Origin: Ulva prolifera
Taxonomy: Eukaryota > Chlorophyta > Ulvophyceae > Ulvales > Ulvaceae
Direction of reading: 5' to 3'
DNA length: 64,000 nucleotides
NCBI GenBank assembly: GCA_023078555.1
Contig: CM041200.1
Coordinates: 5,646,861-5,710,860, forward strand
Part shown: positions 20,952-34,291 of the stretch, in pieces
How the letters are laid out: every line of letters begins with the position of its first letter
Position numbering within the stretch: the first letter of the stretch is position 1
Program-made: the position numbers and the translations under genes
Notes under the pieces: model-generated
What the model saw: the letters and a program-made list of their open reading frames with translations, nothing else
The model's database searches: none
Told to the model about the DNA's origin: nothing

Positions 20952-21193
20952 GTCGTGCAATAGATGCATGTAGGTGGTTGTGGACATGTCTGGGCCGTGT
21001 TTATGCCGTGCAATTGGCAGCAAATGCCTCTTCGACGTATTTAACAACTTTAATGGTAAAGTGGCAAAGCACCATTTTAAAACACGTTTAAAGTAAAGCT
21101 TTGTGACCGTATTTTACTTTTATTTTACTTTAGCTTTGTTAATTAACGTTAAACCGTGCTTCCAAAAGTTAAATTTACAGCTCTACTGCAGGC

Positions 21194-21944
21194 CGCTGCT
21201 GCTGTCGGGCCCGTTCTGAATGCATGGTGGTCTTGCGGTGGTGACGCATGGCGTTGTCATGCCGGTGTTCAGTACAGGTGCGTGGAGTGCAAAACATTGG
21301 TATGTACTGGATCTCGGCTTCGTACCCTTGTTGTCGAGTTGCCGAGAGCGGGAACCTGCGTTTCCGCGAACTGCCTTCATGTTCATATGACATGCAGCGT
21401 GGGGGACCACATCATGCTGTTCCGTCTGAGGAGAAGCTGCCCACTGCAAGCCTGATACGAAGCCGTCCTAGGTTTATGTTAGTGTCGCGTCGGTAGACGT
21501 TCAAGTGGAGTAGCCGATTTGTGGCCCTCAGTTCTGTAGGCATCGGGTTGTGCAGCTCCCTGTGCACGCTGTTTCAGCGTGCCCAGGCGCATCGTTTGCT
21601 TGTCTTCTTGAAGCGTCCTGCTTACATTATATTTTGAAGCTAGGGACTATATGCCGATGGGTGCAATGCTTGCGTCGTCCGGCCAGACGCTCTTACACAG
21701 CGTTGCAGTTTTGTGTCTGCATCTGTGCCTCCTTATGGGCGGGTGTCGCCACAGCTCCAAGCAAATGGAGAGTCGATCCAGGCATTACACAAAGGTCCGC
21801 TTCAATTGCCTTGAATTTTCTTTATTCTGCCTTTGGTTCCAGAATATGTCCTTGTTGATCTGGTCAACTGACAGGTATCTTGTGCCATGACATGAGCCTT
21901 ATCGATACCCATGGCCCTCGTCACACTCTTACACCAAGCTGCAG
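21194..21944. other. Region between the hAT element and the ammonium transporter exons
   Basis: The missing N-terminal exons of the ammonium transporter should lie here. A stretch ending near 21838 reads GITQRSASIALNFLYSAFGS, which resembles the transporter's first-helix region, but no splice in the correct phase to the exon at 21945 was found. Confidence 0.35.
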
Positions 21945-23637
21945 GGCGTGGTAGCAATCAGCACATCGATTATTTGCTGGCTGGTTGTCGGTCATGGGGT
22001 GTTCAACAACACTGGACCACCTCTTCTGGGATCACAGGGCGTCTTTGTCTCGGGCCTACACCCCTCCAAAGCTCCAGCTGCTCTGAAGCAAGCTGTGACC
22101 CTGACTCTAGTAGCCAATATTGCATTGGGCGCTGTCTCAGAGGGCATCACCCTTCGAGCAACCCTGCTACTGACTGCTATTATCACTTGTATAGTGGTAC
22201 CCGTCTCTGCCCGAACAATTTGGCATTATGATGGTGTGGTTGACGCTGTTGTTGTGCGACAAAATGCACATCGATCTGCTGTAGCACTGCTCTGCAGTTC
22301 AAGTCCATGCCACTGCAGGCATTTTCACAGCTGGAGGAAGTACATGGACCTTCATTGCCAATGGAGTAGGAGTGGTAGATGCCGGGGGAGGAGGCATCAT
22401 ACACTTTACCGCTGGTGTCATTGCATTGGCATTGTGCCTGGTTGTCAGTCCCGCAGACCCAAAGTCTGGGAACCTGGAGATTGCAGACCCTGAAGGCTTG
22501 AGCAGTATCGGCCAGCGTGTGCAGAGCTCTTGCTTCTTCTGGGCGGGGTTCGCATTAGTCCATGGAATCTCAGTCACCAATGCTTCCAATGGTGGGCATG
22601 AAATCTCGTTGCCGGAAATGGTAAATGTTTCCTTGTCTGAACAATTCACATCAGCTCGAAAGCTGCACGAATCGCAGCAATGTGGCATTGCACATGTCTG
22701 TTTGGGGCCCCATCACACATGTGGTCATGGTATCACACGGTCTGCAGGCTGCCCTGGCAACTCTATTCAGTGGTTGCATTGGCTGCTTGACAGCACTGCT
22801 TCAAATGTACTCGATGCGGAGCTCTTGGAACTATAATGACGTGGCGTCTGCTTGGGCAAGGGCTGTGCGTGTATCAGTGGTGACAGCAGCAGCTTCCTGT
22901 ACTGTGGTCCCTTTGTGGTCACACTTGTTGACAGCTCCTCTGGCTGTCATCTTTGCACGGAAAGTCCACAACTTCTTCATACGCACTTCAGTCTCTGACC
23001 CTTCCGGAGTTGTGGCAGTGCACCTGGTCGGCGGTGTGTGCAGCATGGTGTCTGTGGGACTCTTCGCGAAGCCGGTGCGCTACACTGATCTCTGCAGTGA
23101 CAGGCCCTGCCAAAGAAAGTCTTGCAGCTGTTCAACAAGAGTTTGCTGAAGCATGCTTTAAATAGATAGCCCAGCCATCCTGCAGAATCCGTGTGGCCTT
23201 TGTGTGGCTCCTGTACTTGAGTATGCGCATCAAGCAGAATTGTTTGCGTCTTCATGAGCAGAATTCAGTCCTGGCTGGGGACCTCCCGTAATCTCCAAGC
23301 TCATCGAGATCGCTAGCGAGAGCATCTTTGCCTGCAAGTTTGATCAAAAAAATGCCAGGACTGCCAGTGATATCGCAATCACACGGTATCACATGTATCT
23401 GCTATCCAGGACCTGCTGCTCACACTCCCATTGATGCCATCCGATGGTGCAACCCAGCGATCTGCCGGGATTGCTTTTGGTGGACCAGGACAGCAGCTTG
23501 CAACACAGCTCATTTGGCTCAGTTTCAACATCATGTGGAGTCTGCTCCTAATTTTGCCGGTCGTTTTCATCCTGAGGTCCCTCGGCATTCTGATGGACGA
23601 CCCAAATCTGCATGTTACAGGTGCTGTACTGCAGTGA
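21945..23637 (+). CDS. Ammonium transporter (AMT/MEP/Rh family), N-terminus unresolved
   Basis: AMT proteins form trimeric membrane channels for ammonium uptake. Four exons join in phase: 21945-22233, 22319-22620, 22748-23074 and 23458-23637, covering about 365 residues from the third helix to the C-terminus. Recognisable blocks are ALGAVSEGITLRATLLLT (family GAVAER), VDAGGGGIIHFTAGVIAL with the first pore His, FFWAGFALVHG (family LWFGWYGFN), AALATLFSGCIGCLTALL, DPSGVVAVHLVGGVCSM with the second pore His, GLFA, and GGPGQQLATQLIWLSFNIMW before a last hydrophobic helix. Both twin-His residues are kept, but several normally invariant aromatic and Asn positions differ (FALVHG instead of WYGFN), so this is a divergent member and substrate is uncertain. 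The first ~100 residues, including the extracellular ammonium-binding site, were not located with confidence. Confidence 0.8.
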
Positions 23638-26600
23638 TCCTATTGTAGCAGTACCTTTCAACCACCAGTTGCGATTAATGCTTGCTTTGGAGCCATGCAC
23701 AAGCCACAGCAGGCGTCGGGCATTTTGCACGGGCTCCCAGGGCCTCCCAAATCATTCCACCCATCCTCGTCCGCATGGGGTATGTCCTGACAGCGTGGAT
23801 GGCCACATGCAGCTGTCATGCATGAGGCGAAGAGGAACATCAACAAAGCAATTTGGACCTGGTGTAAGGACATGCTGGATGCTTCCCGTGAGCAAATACG
23901 CGGAATCTTTTGCTATCGGCGCAGAATGCAGACAACTACTGTTTCCATCAATCATGCATCCACAGTAGGCACGCGTGTGCATTTTCCTGGTCATGTTCAT
24001 GCATCCTTCTCGTCGTCCGCTGAGTCGCACGACTGGCGCCCAGTGAAGGCACATGTTGCGATGCACCAGGCAATCAAGATCTTTCAGCAACAAGAAGAGG
24101 TGCGTACAGCTTTGCACCATCCCACCAAGTCGATTGCTGTTGATCCCAGGTTGCAATCAGGTATTGCATGGGACCATCACGTGGCAGCGGAATGGTGCAA
24201 GATACGGCTGTGCCTTGTCACGCGGGCATGGCATACATGCTGCTGCCTGAGAAAGACCAAACGATCAGAGCTTGCTGCTCATGGTTGTGGCTACTCTTGC
24301 AGTACTTTGTGGGCTGTTACGGTTGGGCAGAATGAAGAATTATTGATGCCGCCGCCATGAGTCGTGTTAACTGGACTTACATGTTGCACCCGCAGTGCAG
24401 CATTGATGCGCATGTTTCGCTCATCGCGCACAACTGCATGCTACCGTCATGCTGCCGGTGCTCAACTGGATTCCCACATGACGAAAATGCTATCTTGTTG
24501 ACAGACACGAATACAGGCTGCGTTGCATACAGGGTGCCTCCCGGGCGCACCAAGACTACTCTGACAAAGATGCAACAAATCCTGCTGCATCAGGCTCGAA
24601 GATATGTGAAAGTCACAGCACACAATCTCAGCACTCTGGATTCAATGCAGCCACGTTGTTTGGGAGGGGCCACGCCAGTGGGAACAGTGCGCAGACAAGT
24701 AGCAACAGCAGAACAGTTGTGGTGAGCCATACTTGCCATACCAGACTAGACACATGTAGATGCTGTAGCTAATTTAGTAGGGTCGACATTTGGGTTTTTG
24801 AACCTCGCATGATGTCAATTTTGCTGCGCAGCCCAGTCTGATTAGGCTTGTGAGTTTTCATGCTTTGATAATGTTTGGCAGGCACCACTTCACGAGTTCG
24901 CCTTCAGATGTGGCTGCTTGCAGTGGATGGGAGCTGGAGGTTCTGATGTGGACTCCTCCGGCTTGTCTGCAAACCAAAGGCAGCATAGCTTTCCTGACAG
25001 CGCGATGGTCGGTGCTCGAGCCATGAGCCCAGGTACGTTTTGCGTCACTACAGCACAGCTGTGTACAACCTGTGATGTTGCAGTCACAGCACTACAATAG
25101 GAGGTCACATCATGTGCGATTGTGGAACTTCCACACGCCGGTCTGGCCGCATATTCTGCATCTTATGCATATGTCCAGTCCAGCATGGTCATGGCACACC
25201 ACACACAAGCATTATTTCTGTGCCGCTGCAGGATTGTCTCTGCCATCCAATGTAGGAGGCGGACAGCCGAAAATGCCATCAGGTGTCCAGTATTCAGGAG
25301 TCCTTTCTCCATTGACAGCTGCACTGATGATGGCAAATGACGTGGCACATAAGGCATGAAGCAATCACACTGAAGCGCATTGTTCCTACCGCCCTTGCTC
25401 CTGATGCTTGTAACCACTTGCAACCATATTGGATCAGGCAGCGTTTGGGGACTGTCTCTCCCCTCTGTATGCTGGACCTGACACAGATGGAAGAGCTGAC
25501 ATCCAATGTCTATGGCGACATCTTCTTGGATCTCAAACCTTACATATATGTTTGACAATTTGAGGCAGTGACAGCTGTGAGAATGTAGAAGCACACTGCG
25601 GCGTGCGAAACGACAACAAATTGTTCCAGGTCTCGATGGATCTGAGGCTTTTGAGGCAGGAACCTGGCGCCAGGTGACTGTTTATCGAGATCAAGAAGCG
25701 CCTGTGCCATTTGTGACAACATTTTGCTGGTTTTGTGTGAAAGGGGATCACGCAGATCCAGGATGGGACACTTGTGCCATCTCGACCCAATTTTTGTGGA
25801 TTAAAATCGCCCCTATATGGCATTTCCTGCAAAAAAGCAGATGATGCAAAACTTTTACTGCATGCCTTGTAGATCTGCAATATGTTACAAATAGTTCACA
25901 GCCACTACTACAGTCATGGCAAAGGAGTTGCTATGCAAGAGTCCGTCCTTTGCATGTTGGATCAGCCTGGCATGAATGCACGGTACATGGACGGAACTCA
26001 TGAATGTCAATGGAAAGTGGGAGTGCAACTCTGGATAAAATTCAACATTTTCCTGCAGTTCATGCAGTATCTCAGAGATATCAGAGTTCAGTGCCGTGCA
26101 CTGAAAATGTACAGGCCGCACAAATCGCCTCCGAAGCGCCTCACAATACGTGTGTGATTTAGGCTTACCAGAGTGCAAGATGCTGGGTTGTGGATGAACA
26201 CATGGCCCCACCAAACACCATCAGGCACCAGACTCATGTGGACTTGCACTTCAGGGACCGTGACCCATGCACAGAGTGTACAACTGTGATGATGCTCCAG
26301 TGACACACTCTCAATCACAATTCTCACACTGCAAACAGTGATTGCACGTGTGTGAACAGTTACTTCACTCATATGTACAGCTGCACTTGATTCCATGAGT
26401 TTGTTATATGATCCAGGCAGATCAGAATTTGCAATTATCGTCCGTGCTAGGTAAATAGCTGTTGTTCGGCAAGATGATGATCCACTTCGTCTATGTCCCT
26501 GATTCATATGCATAGTTCATATGATGCCAGAACTTTGAACGGCGCACTGTGTCACACTCAAAAGCGTCAGTGCTTTGAGATTGTCTTTACACAATGGTAT

Positions 26601-28222
26601 TGCAGCAGGCGATGCTGACTTTGAATTATGTCTTCAAGCAACGAACCCTGCAAGGGCAGTTCCCTTGCAGTCAAACTTTGCGATCATCATGGTCTTGGGC
26701 AGTTCTCTGGGAACCTGACAAAGACCCCAAAACTCTTTGGCCTATGCCTCAAAGCGATGTGGCCCACAAACCCAACAGTGATGGACAATCACACCCAGGT
26801 CAGCCCCTGCTGCAAGGAGTAGGCGGATATGTACGAGAGGAGGCGGCGGAGTCAGGGGATGGAACTGTGGAAGGTACGCACGCTTTGATAAAGGAGCCAT
26901 TAGCACAGCCAGCTCCAGTGCGGCTACGCATCTCAGTGCGCCGAGCAATCGCAGCGTAGACGACACTGCAGGTAGGCATTTCTCTGGGAGGAAACAATTA
27001 ACAATGATCTCATGCGTTGGATTCAACTCTCGTCGGTTTTCCCCTGAGCGGGGCCAAACATCCAGAAGAGACAGCAGTGGTTGGAGGGGACAGGGCTGTG
27101 GCCGCCTTTGTGTCTGCCATCAAGGACAAGAATCTGTCATACAGCGATAGATCTGCACTGTACATGTTTAAGTTTTTCGTGGGGTCATATTTGCAGCTGC
27201 ACTGGTCACGGGCGAGCCCGGGAGTGCCGATCAAAACACGGCCAAGCCACCATGGTGGCTCAGCCTTGGTTCGAGCGCAGGACACTATGGTGTGCCAGCT
27301 GGGTCTTCGGCGACCGCTGGGCCCCACAGCAGGGCAAGCTCGAGGACAGAAAGTACATGCAAGAACCCCCAATACGTCAAAGTTCGATTTGCGCCGTCTC
27401 ACCTGCGACGTCTGGACATGTGCCGCCAATATGATCATCTCAACGACAACCATGCTGCTGAGACTCTATCGCCACACCCGGAGCACCTGCTGCCACAGTA
27501 TCTGCTCTTGACCCTGCCTGTGCACATGTGGATATCATATAAATCCCGTGCACGCCTTGCAAGATCTTCCATCGGCTGTAGCAGCAATCCAGTGTGCTTG
27601 CCCGGCCGGAGGTGCTGACGAGATATGCTTCAGGCAGATGCCGTGTATGCGGGCCGTGCAGTTCCTGCTTGATCCTGCAGTGTGGTGGCCGCTTGCCAGG
27701 CCCGACGCGGCGTGGCTGTTCCAGTACGCCGCGATGCTGTTGCTCGAGGATCCTGGCCCGGGTCCTTAAGGGCCAATCGCAGCAGCCGGAGCCTGGTGCG
27801 GGACATCATCTGAGCGGCGGGCTGTGTGCCTGTCAATGTTTTATGCTTTTGTGTGATCTGTCCGCCCCTCGGATTGCTGAGCCGGTGTCCGTATGGGCTA
27901 GGCGTGGTGCCCGATGTCGGGTGTTTCCCCCGCGCGTGTGGCCGCGTGGCTATGCGCTTGAATGCAGTGCTTACCCTGTCAATCGCTGTCTGAGGAGCAG
28001 TGTTCTGCTGCGCCGCGGGAGCTGCCTACGGCACATGCCAGTGTCATACGCCAATGCGTGGACGTGCATGCAGTCGTGACTGTTATCCACCGGCTTGGGG
28101 CATTAGGAGAATGCTTATAAAGAGCCGGATTGACAGATGTACGGGGTTCTGTCTGGGAGGTACCGTAGCTATTCCAAGGACCACACAGGCGCCCATGCTG
28201 CCAAGATCAGCATGAACATAGA
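23638..28222. other. Unresolved 4.6-kb region with possible exons
   Basis: No family recognised. Two places look partly coding. Around 24867-25368 (+), a frame ending DSAMVGARAMSPG at a good donor (25033) joins in phase across an acceptor near 25230 to LSLPSNVGGGQPKMPSGVQY and SPLTAALMMAND. Around 27017-27770 (+), several frames have protein-like composition (GDRAVAAFVSAIKDKNLSYS; later MRAVQFLLDPAVWWPLARPD) with candidate splice sites between. Neither assembles into a complete gene by eye. The rest shows only short random readings. The promoter of the peptidase gene at 28223 should be at the right edge. Confidence 0.35.
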
Positions 28223-31200
28223 TTGCGCTTCGCAATGTGGCATCGCCTAGGTAGCACGATCTCGACGCGGAAGTGGGCAGTTCGTTCGCCGTCGTCACAA
28301 TTGCCACGCCACTTCGTGACCAGGCGCTGCTTCAACCAACAGTTGTCAACCATGGCCAACTCTAACAACCCTTTCCCTACAGATGAAGCCGTGTATGCGA
28401 ATGAACAGACGTACCAGCTTTTGTCCGCGCTGAGGTCCGTCCCGTCGATTGCGGGGGCGTCCTGCCAGAGGCTTGCCGGCAGTCTTGATCAAGACGATCA
28501 GGACGACGAAGAATTGCGGGTACGCACCGGAAGGCCTGAAAGCGATGTGGCCATAGCAATACCCAGTGGCCATGTGTACTGGTGGACTGCACATTCTGTC
28601 AGTAGAGGACAGTCAGACTTTTGGAGGGCAGGTGACTCTAGCGCACAGCGACCAAGACCGAGACACCACTCTGACAAGTCAACGCATCGTTAGCTGTCGA
28701 AATGGGAGCTTCTTCACGGCCCACTCCAGCATCCCTCTGCCGGGGGATGTGTCCATACTCTCCACATCACCATCCGGTGAATGCACAGTCATGGTGAAGC
28801 CTGGCACGCCGCAAACTATTGAGATTTGGACGCCATGCCGCAAGAAGTCTCATCTAGAGATCCCCGAGGACCTGCACGGGTCAGTACTCAATGACGGGTT
28901 CTTTGGCTATGGGTTCACTTGGTCCCCTTGTGGGCGATACGCTGCTTACAGCGCTGAGGTGCTAGACCTGCCGCATGTCCCAGAACTTGTACAATTCGCA
29001 TGCTGGTTCCGGCCCACGTTTATATGCATGCTGCCAGGCATCTACGCAAGATAAATATGTGCCTGCATGACATGCAGCGTGGCAAGACAAGTCAAGGCCA
29101 GGACGATGGCGCCCAAAACCCGCCCTCAGCCCCGAAGCAAGCTCCCTTGACGAAGCCGGTGAAAAAGGTACGGTGCTCCCGCTCCCTGTAGATACGGCCA
29201 TGTTATGGCCAGGTGCCCGTTCCTCATCATCCGAAGCCCGACATTCTGCAACTCACACGCTCTCGCAAGGAAAACTGTTGCAATCATGCATCAGAGCTCA
29301 GGTACATACACGCGCACAGAAACGCTGAGCACTACCTTGGCTAGATGCTGCTCCATACGAAAGAGTTCCTCTAATGCCACTTGTGGACGCACCCACCTTG
29401 GGTGCCAAACAGCACATCCATCCGCAAACCCCCGTGCCGCCTGCCAAGCGTGATCTGTTGCACAGGACTCAAAGTTGAAGGAGGACTGGGGCGAGAAGCA
29501 TACGGGGAAGAGGCCACCGACTGTGTTTGTGCTGGACACGGAGGCCTGCCGTGCCTGGGCGATTGAAGGACAGGCTGAAGACACCTCGTACGGCCAGCCA
29601 CAGTGGACACCGGAGGAAGGCCTGCTCATGGTGCGCCCCCGCCTGCACTGCTGTGTGCGCCGCCATGTCCCGTCGGCTCTGCTGTTGCCACGCGTCCGCG
29701 GTGCTGCAGCTGCACCACAGGCGCGCCTTTGTGGGCCTGCGCATGCCCCGTTATCAGAAAATTACATCGTTTCACCAACACCGCATGCTTTCCAGCCTGG
29801 CTGTTCGCGGCGACCTTGGGCGTGAAGTGTCCCGGTGGTGGCTGCGGCATCAAGCCGGGCTGCTGTCCGTGCAGGCGCATGGCCACACCGCAGCTGCCGC
29901 TCACCATTGTCGCTGACGCAGGTTGCATGGCCACACCAGCAGGAGGTCTTCCCACACCTCAAGTTCCGGCTGGGCCTCGTGTACTGTTTCAACCGCACCT
30001 GTGGCTTCGTGCTGTGCAATGCTCCGACCGCCGCGCCTGCCGCGGAGCCCAACACGAAGCAGCCTCCGCTGACGGCAATCACATTCGAGCCGGCCCTCCA
30101 GTCCGCCATGGAAGCCCGATTTTCCCCCAATGGAGCCTCCCTTGTTTTTGTGTCGCATGAGCAGGTGCGCTTGTTGTCAGCTGGGTGGCTGCATGCTGTG
30201 TGAAGGCGGGTCTGCTTTAGAGCAAGTGAATATGGGTGCCTCGTGTGGCACGAGGCCTGTCTTATCAAATATCAACAGAAATCACGGGGTCATGCCGTAT
30301 CAAAGCATCAAGTCTCCAGGGGCTGCTGCCTGCGACATGATCAGGCATCGCTCGAGCCGTGGCCTGAGCCTCGTGGTCTGTTTAGAGGTTGCCTGCCTGC
30401 CAAGTCCTGGGGACGACAGTGCCTGTCTGCTGGGGACGAGAGTGCCCAGCTCGTGTGCGCCGCAAGTGCTGGCACGCTGGATCGGTTTCCACAGGCTGCT
30501 GAACGTCACACGAGCTTCGTCATCTGAATCTTCTGAAGTGCATGTGCTCTCCCATGCGGCACCGGTGTGCACTCCCCTCCTCATACTTCACACTCTTTCA
30601 TGTGCGTACATGAAAAAACACTGGCGGCAGGTGGTAATGTGCTGTGGCATGCATGGGCGTCAATGGCGCGAGCCGTGCCGTGCAGGCGTGTGTGTGCAAG
30701 ACTCACAGCGCAGGCGCCTCGTTGCACGTCTCCCGCTGGACAGACATAGCGCAGCGCGCAGCAGGCGAGGCCGGCGTTGCGGTGCCGCAAACAACCATCG
30801 TGCCGACGGTCGACGCACCTGCCGATGTGGACGCCTTCCCGGGTCTCTACCCTGCAGGATTGGCTGCAACGATGATCCCCGCCCGACCATGGCTAGGTGT
30901 GCTGCCACCACCGCTCTCCGCACCTGCTCGGTCTGAGGTGTTGCGTGCGTGGTGTGTCCGGCCGACGGGCAGAACGGGTGCCTGGCGCTCCTGCCATCAA
31001 GTGTGTTGCCAGGATGGCGTCTGGGCTCTTGACTGTTGGTTGTGCTGTGGGCGAAAAGTGCATAAGAGAATGAAACCGTGATGGCTGGAATGGTTGGTAA
31101 TGTCGTGTGTGGTTGTGGGGGATGTGTCGGACGGGCAGGCAATTGACACAATCTGCAGCTGGCCAGTTCGGGGCGTGGCGCAGGCCAGCTGCAGTGGTAG

Positions 31201-34200
31201 CGGGTGTGGGCCCGCTGCGATGCTCTTGTCGGACAAGCCAGCCTGCAGGCAGCACCACAGACCGCTCTGCTCGAATCTGCTCGCATGCATGTACACCGCC
31301 CCGGGTGTACTCTTATCTCAATCCGTTCTCAAAGCCACGAGCCTTTCTAGCTTTCCAGTCCCCAGAGACCATTCTAACGAGTGCCACAGGCCACCCCAAT
31401 GCCGTGATTGGCCGCGTGTACGCCAATGATAGGCACTTACGCCATGTGAATTTATTGTTGATTGACTTCTCAAGTGGGGGCCCCACATGTTGAGCTGAAC
31501 AACACATCACAGCTTCTGAGCGATGCTGCAGGGGACTCGAGTCTGCTGGTCAACACACTGTGGGGCAGCTCTGTCGCAGTGACTGCGGTTTCCCTCACAG
31601 GCCAGGTCACCCGGCTGAGCCCCCCGGGGAGGTCCCGTGCCGTCATCGCGACCACCTCTACACGCCTGTACGCCTCCGGCTCGTCTCTGGCCTCCCTGCC
31701 ATGTGCGTACACCTTGGAGCTGGCCGGCGGCAGCGGCGAGAGGCGATTACCTGGGCCGGAGGCGCAGAACCAATGGAAGGTGGCGGGGGACGTCCTGAGT
31801 GGCCTTGGGCTGCCAGCTGATGCAAAGGCGCTGCTGCAGGATATCTCTGTCACCCGCAGAATGTCGGGTGAGCTCTCAATCCATAGCTCGCCGTGTGCTT
31901 GGCTGCCATTGCCTCCTGCGGAGAAGTGATCCTTCTGTGAGTGCGCTTTCTAGCGGATGGATGCCGCTGGCCTGTTGCACGGAGCAGGGCCTGCTGCTTT
32001 CTAGCTGCATCGTTTCAGTTCCTGCTGCTCCTCGTGGTATTGGTTGCGCTGTGGAGGCAGTCAATCGTTTGAGGTACGATGCTGAATTATTCTTACGACG
32101 TATGCGGCGTCGGCGGCATCACGGCATGCTAAGCCGGTGCTCTGGGGCGTGTGCTGTGGTCCACGATCAAATGCAGCATGGCAGGTTCGATTATGTACCA
32201 CAATGTAACCGAAGTCAGGCAGATTGGGCATGCACTCGGGCTGTGGCACGTGCTGTAACGTGTGCTGCGGGCTGCAGGTGAGAATGTAGAGAGTGTAGTG
32301 TACCGGCGCATGAGCGCCGGCGATACCGCGACGCCGGGGGTGCTATTTCTGCACGGGGGGCCGCACCATGCGGTGTGGGACTCGTTCGCTGCGCCGCTCG
32401 CGGCGCTGCTGGCTCTCAATGTCACAATTGTGCTGCCGAACTACCGCGGCTCGACAGGCTACGGCGAGGCGCACACGCATGCGCTCCCTGGCCATGCCGG
32501 CGAGGTGCGCTGATCCTTGCTCTATTTGTTCATGCATGCGTGGCGGACGTGTACTGTTCTCGATCCTTCTCATCTTTTCTAGTGTTTTATCTTTACGTGC
32601 GGCATGCATTACCCGACGTCCCTCAGTCAGTGCAAGTGACGGTGGATGATCTCTCACAGTGAGGCTACAACCGAACCGCGTGCTGCCTTGCGCGAGCACC
32701 ATAGCATGAGCTGCACCAGTGGCAGGAACGTTGCCGTCAGTGCATCTCTTACGCAACAGAAGACCCTTGTTTAGCTTTCTCTGTGCATGTCTGTGTGAGC
32801 ACGTCATGGGTTGCTTGGACACTGCCAGCGCTGCAATCGACACCCTGTGGCTACAGGGATGCGTGGCAGGCCTGTGGGTGATTGTGTACAGTGCGATTTG
32901 TACCACGAAGCACCTGCTTGGCACCTCCTCGCCGACGGTGGTAGTTTGATCATTCGGGGTGTTCAAAGACTGTCCAGAGTCTGCTGATCGGAGGTGTGTG
33001 CTGTGCCCGGGTCGGGCGGCTGGCAATTGTTTGGGTCTCTTGAAAATTCCATGCCATGCTTGCAGATGGATGTCAAGGACTGCTACGAAGCACTGCAGGA
33101 GGTTGTGGTAGCCGGGCTGATTGACCCTGCCCGTGTCGTTGTGCAAGGCGGCAGCCACGGTGGTATGGTCTTCTCCCACCGTCTGTGGAACATCATTCAC
33201 ATACACAAATCTCTTGAACTGTCTGTGGAACTGATCCATAGAGAGAATGCACCTTCACCAGGCATTCATCATTGACCATCTCTGGGTATCGGTGTGCCTG
33301 ATGTGACTGGAGAGTCCATCGTTTGATAATCAGGCTTGCGGCGCCACCTGTTGCGTCTCTGCTGTCGTTCCCCTGTATGGCGGTCCTCAGCAAGCGACTT
33401 TGCATGCAGGATTCTTGACAGGGCACTTGATTGGCCAGTTCCCGGACGCCTTCAAGGCTGCAGTGATGAGGAACCCGGTGTTGAACATTCCCCTGATGAT
33501 CAACGTGCGAAGCCCGCCTCCTGCTTGGATAGGCATGTCTATTTCGTCAACTAAATATGTCGTTGTTCATGCCTGTCCCTGCAGGTTTGCAGCAGGGGCC
33601 CAGCTGCCGTCATCCTAACGATCATGTGCAGGTGTCGGACATCCCAGATTGGTGCCAGGTGGAAACCGATGGCAGTTCCGTCGCCCTGGATGGCGTGCCT
33701 CAGTTTCCACCAAGTCTCGAGCAGCAGCGCAAAATGCATGATGCTTCACCGATCTCGCACATTGACAAAGTCAAAACGCCCGTCATGATGATGCTTGGTT
33801 CCAAAGACCGCAGAGTGCCTTCCGTGGACGGCCTGTCTTATGCTAAAGCCCTCAGGTTTGCTCCTGTCACAGCAATGCCCTGTTGGATGTTTTCTGATGT
33901 TGACGTGCCTGGGGCCAAGCGATGAGCTGCTGCGCATGTATTACTGCTCAATGTATACATTACAGCCATTTCCGGGGGCCTCGGGCCATCACAGCCTTTG
34001 ACTGCACGGCCACAGACATGGTTCACAGAGGTTTCGACTTGTGTGGGGTACATGAGGTCCGCTGTGCTGACTTAAGGCAGCCATCTTGCTGTAGGACGAG
34101 TGACAGCTGTCCCAGGTCTACAAAGCGCTGGCGCATGCTTGGATTTACCACAGCTCCATGTGTACAGGTGCCGTGGGAAGAAGGTCGAGGTTCACATCTT

Positions 34201-34291
34201 TGAAGAAGATGCCCATCCCTTGGACAAGCCAGTCACGAGCTTTGTATCATGGCTTCGCATTATCGAGTTTTTCAGGATACATCTACAATGA
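28223..34291 (+). CDS. AARE: Acylaminoacyl-peptidase (prolyl oligopeptidase family, S9C)
   Basis: Releases N-acylated amino acids from short peptides; plant homologues also clear oxidised proteins. Twelve exons join in phase: 28223-28573, 28632-28958, 29078-29167, 29466-29630, 29922-30164, 30701-30896, 31532-31867, 32278-32504, 33066-33162, 33410-33504, 33632-33855 and 34168-34291 (about 824 residues). The N-terminal two thirds is the propeller ([39 protein letters not shown]). The hydrolase domain has [14 protein letters not shown] (oxyanion side), [11 protein letters not shown], the nucleophile in QGGSHGG, the acid in [11 protein letters not shown] and the base in [11 protein letters not shown], so the triad is complete. 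Start options are 28223, 28235 or 28351; the longer starts add an Arg/Ser-rich leader that could target an organelle. The first intron is only 58 bases, so that border is least sure. Confidence 0.94.

Larger units (their letters stand above)
19918..21185 (+). mobile_element. hAT-superfamily DNA transposon, internally deleted copy
   Basis: The element is bounded by a perfect 17-bp terminal inverted repeat, TAGAGCTGTAAATTTAA at 19918-19934 and its complement at 21169-21185. It is flanked by an exact 8-bp direct duplication CTGCAGGC (19910-19917 and 21186-21193), the target-site size of hAT elements. Both subterminal regions are A/T-rich with TTTTAA and ACTTTTATTTTACTTT motifs repeated in direct orientation near 20019-20043 and 21110-21132, likely transposase-binding regions. 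At 1,268 bp it is too short for a full transposase; it retains only the C-terminal dimerisation part. The intact ends and duplication suggest fairly recent insertion. Confidence 0.9.

Noticed and set aside
22621-22747. Frame change in the ammonium transporter as a frameshift mutation
   Set aside because: A GTAAAT donor and TCTGCAG acceptor give a 127-base phase-0 intron that restores the fold.
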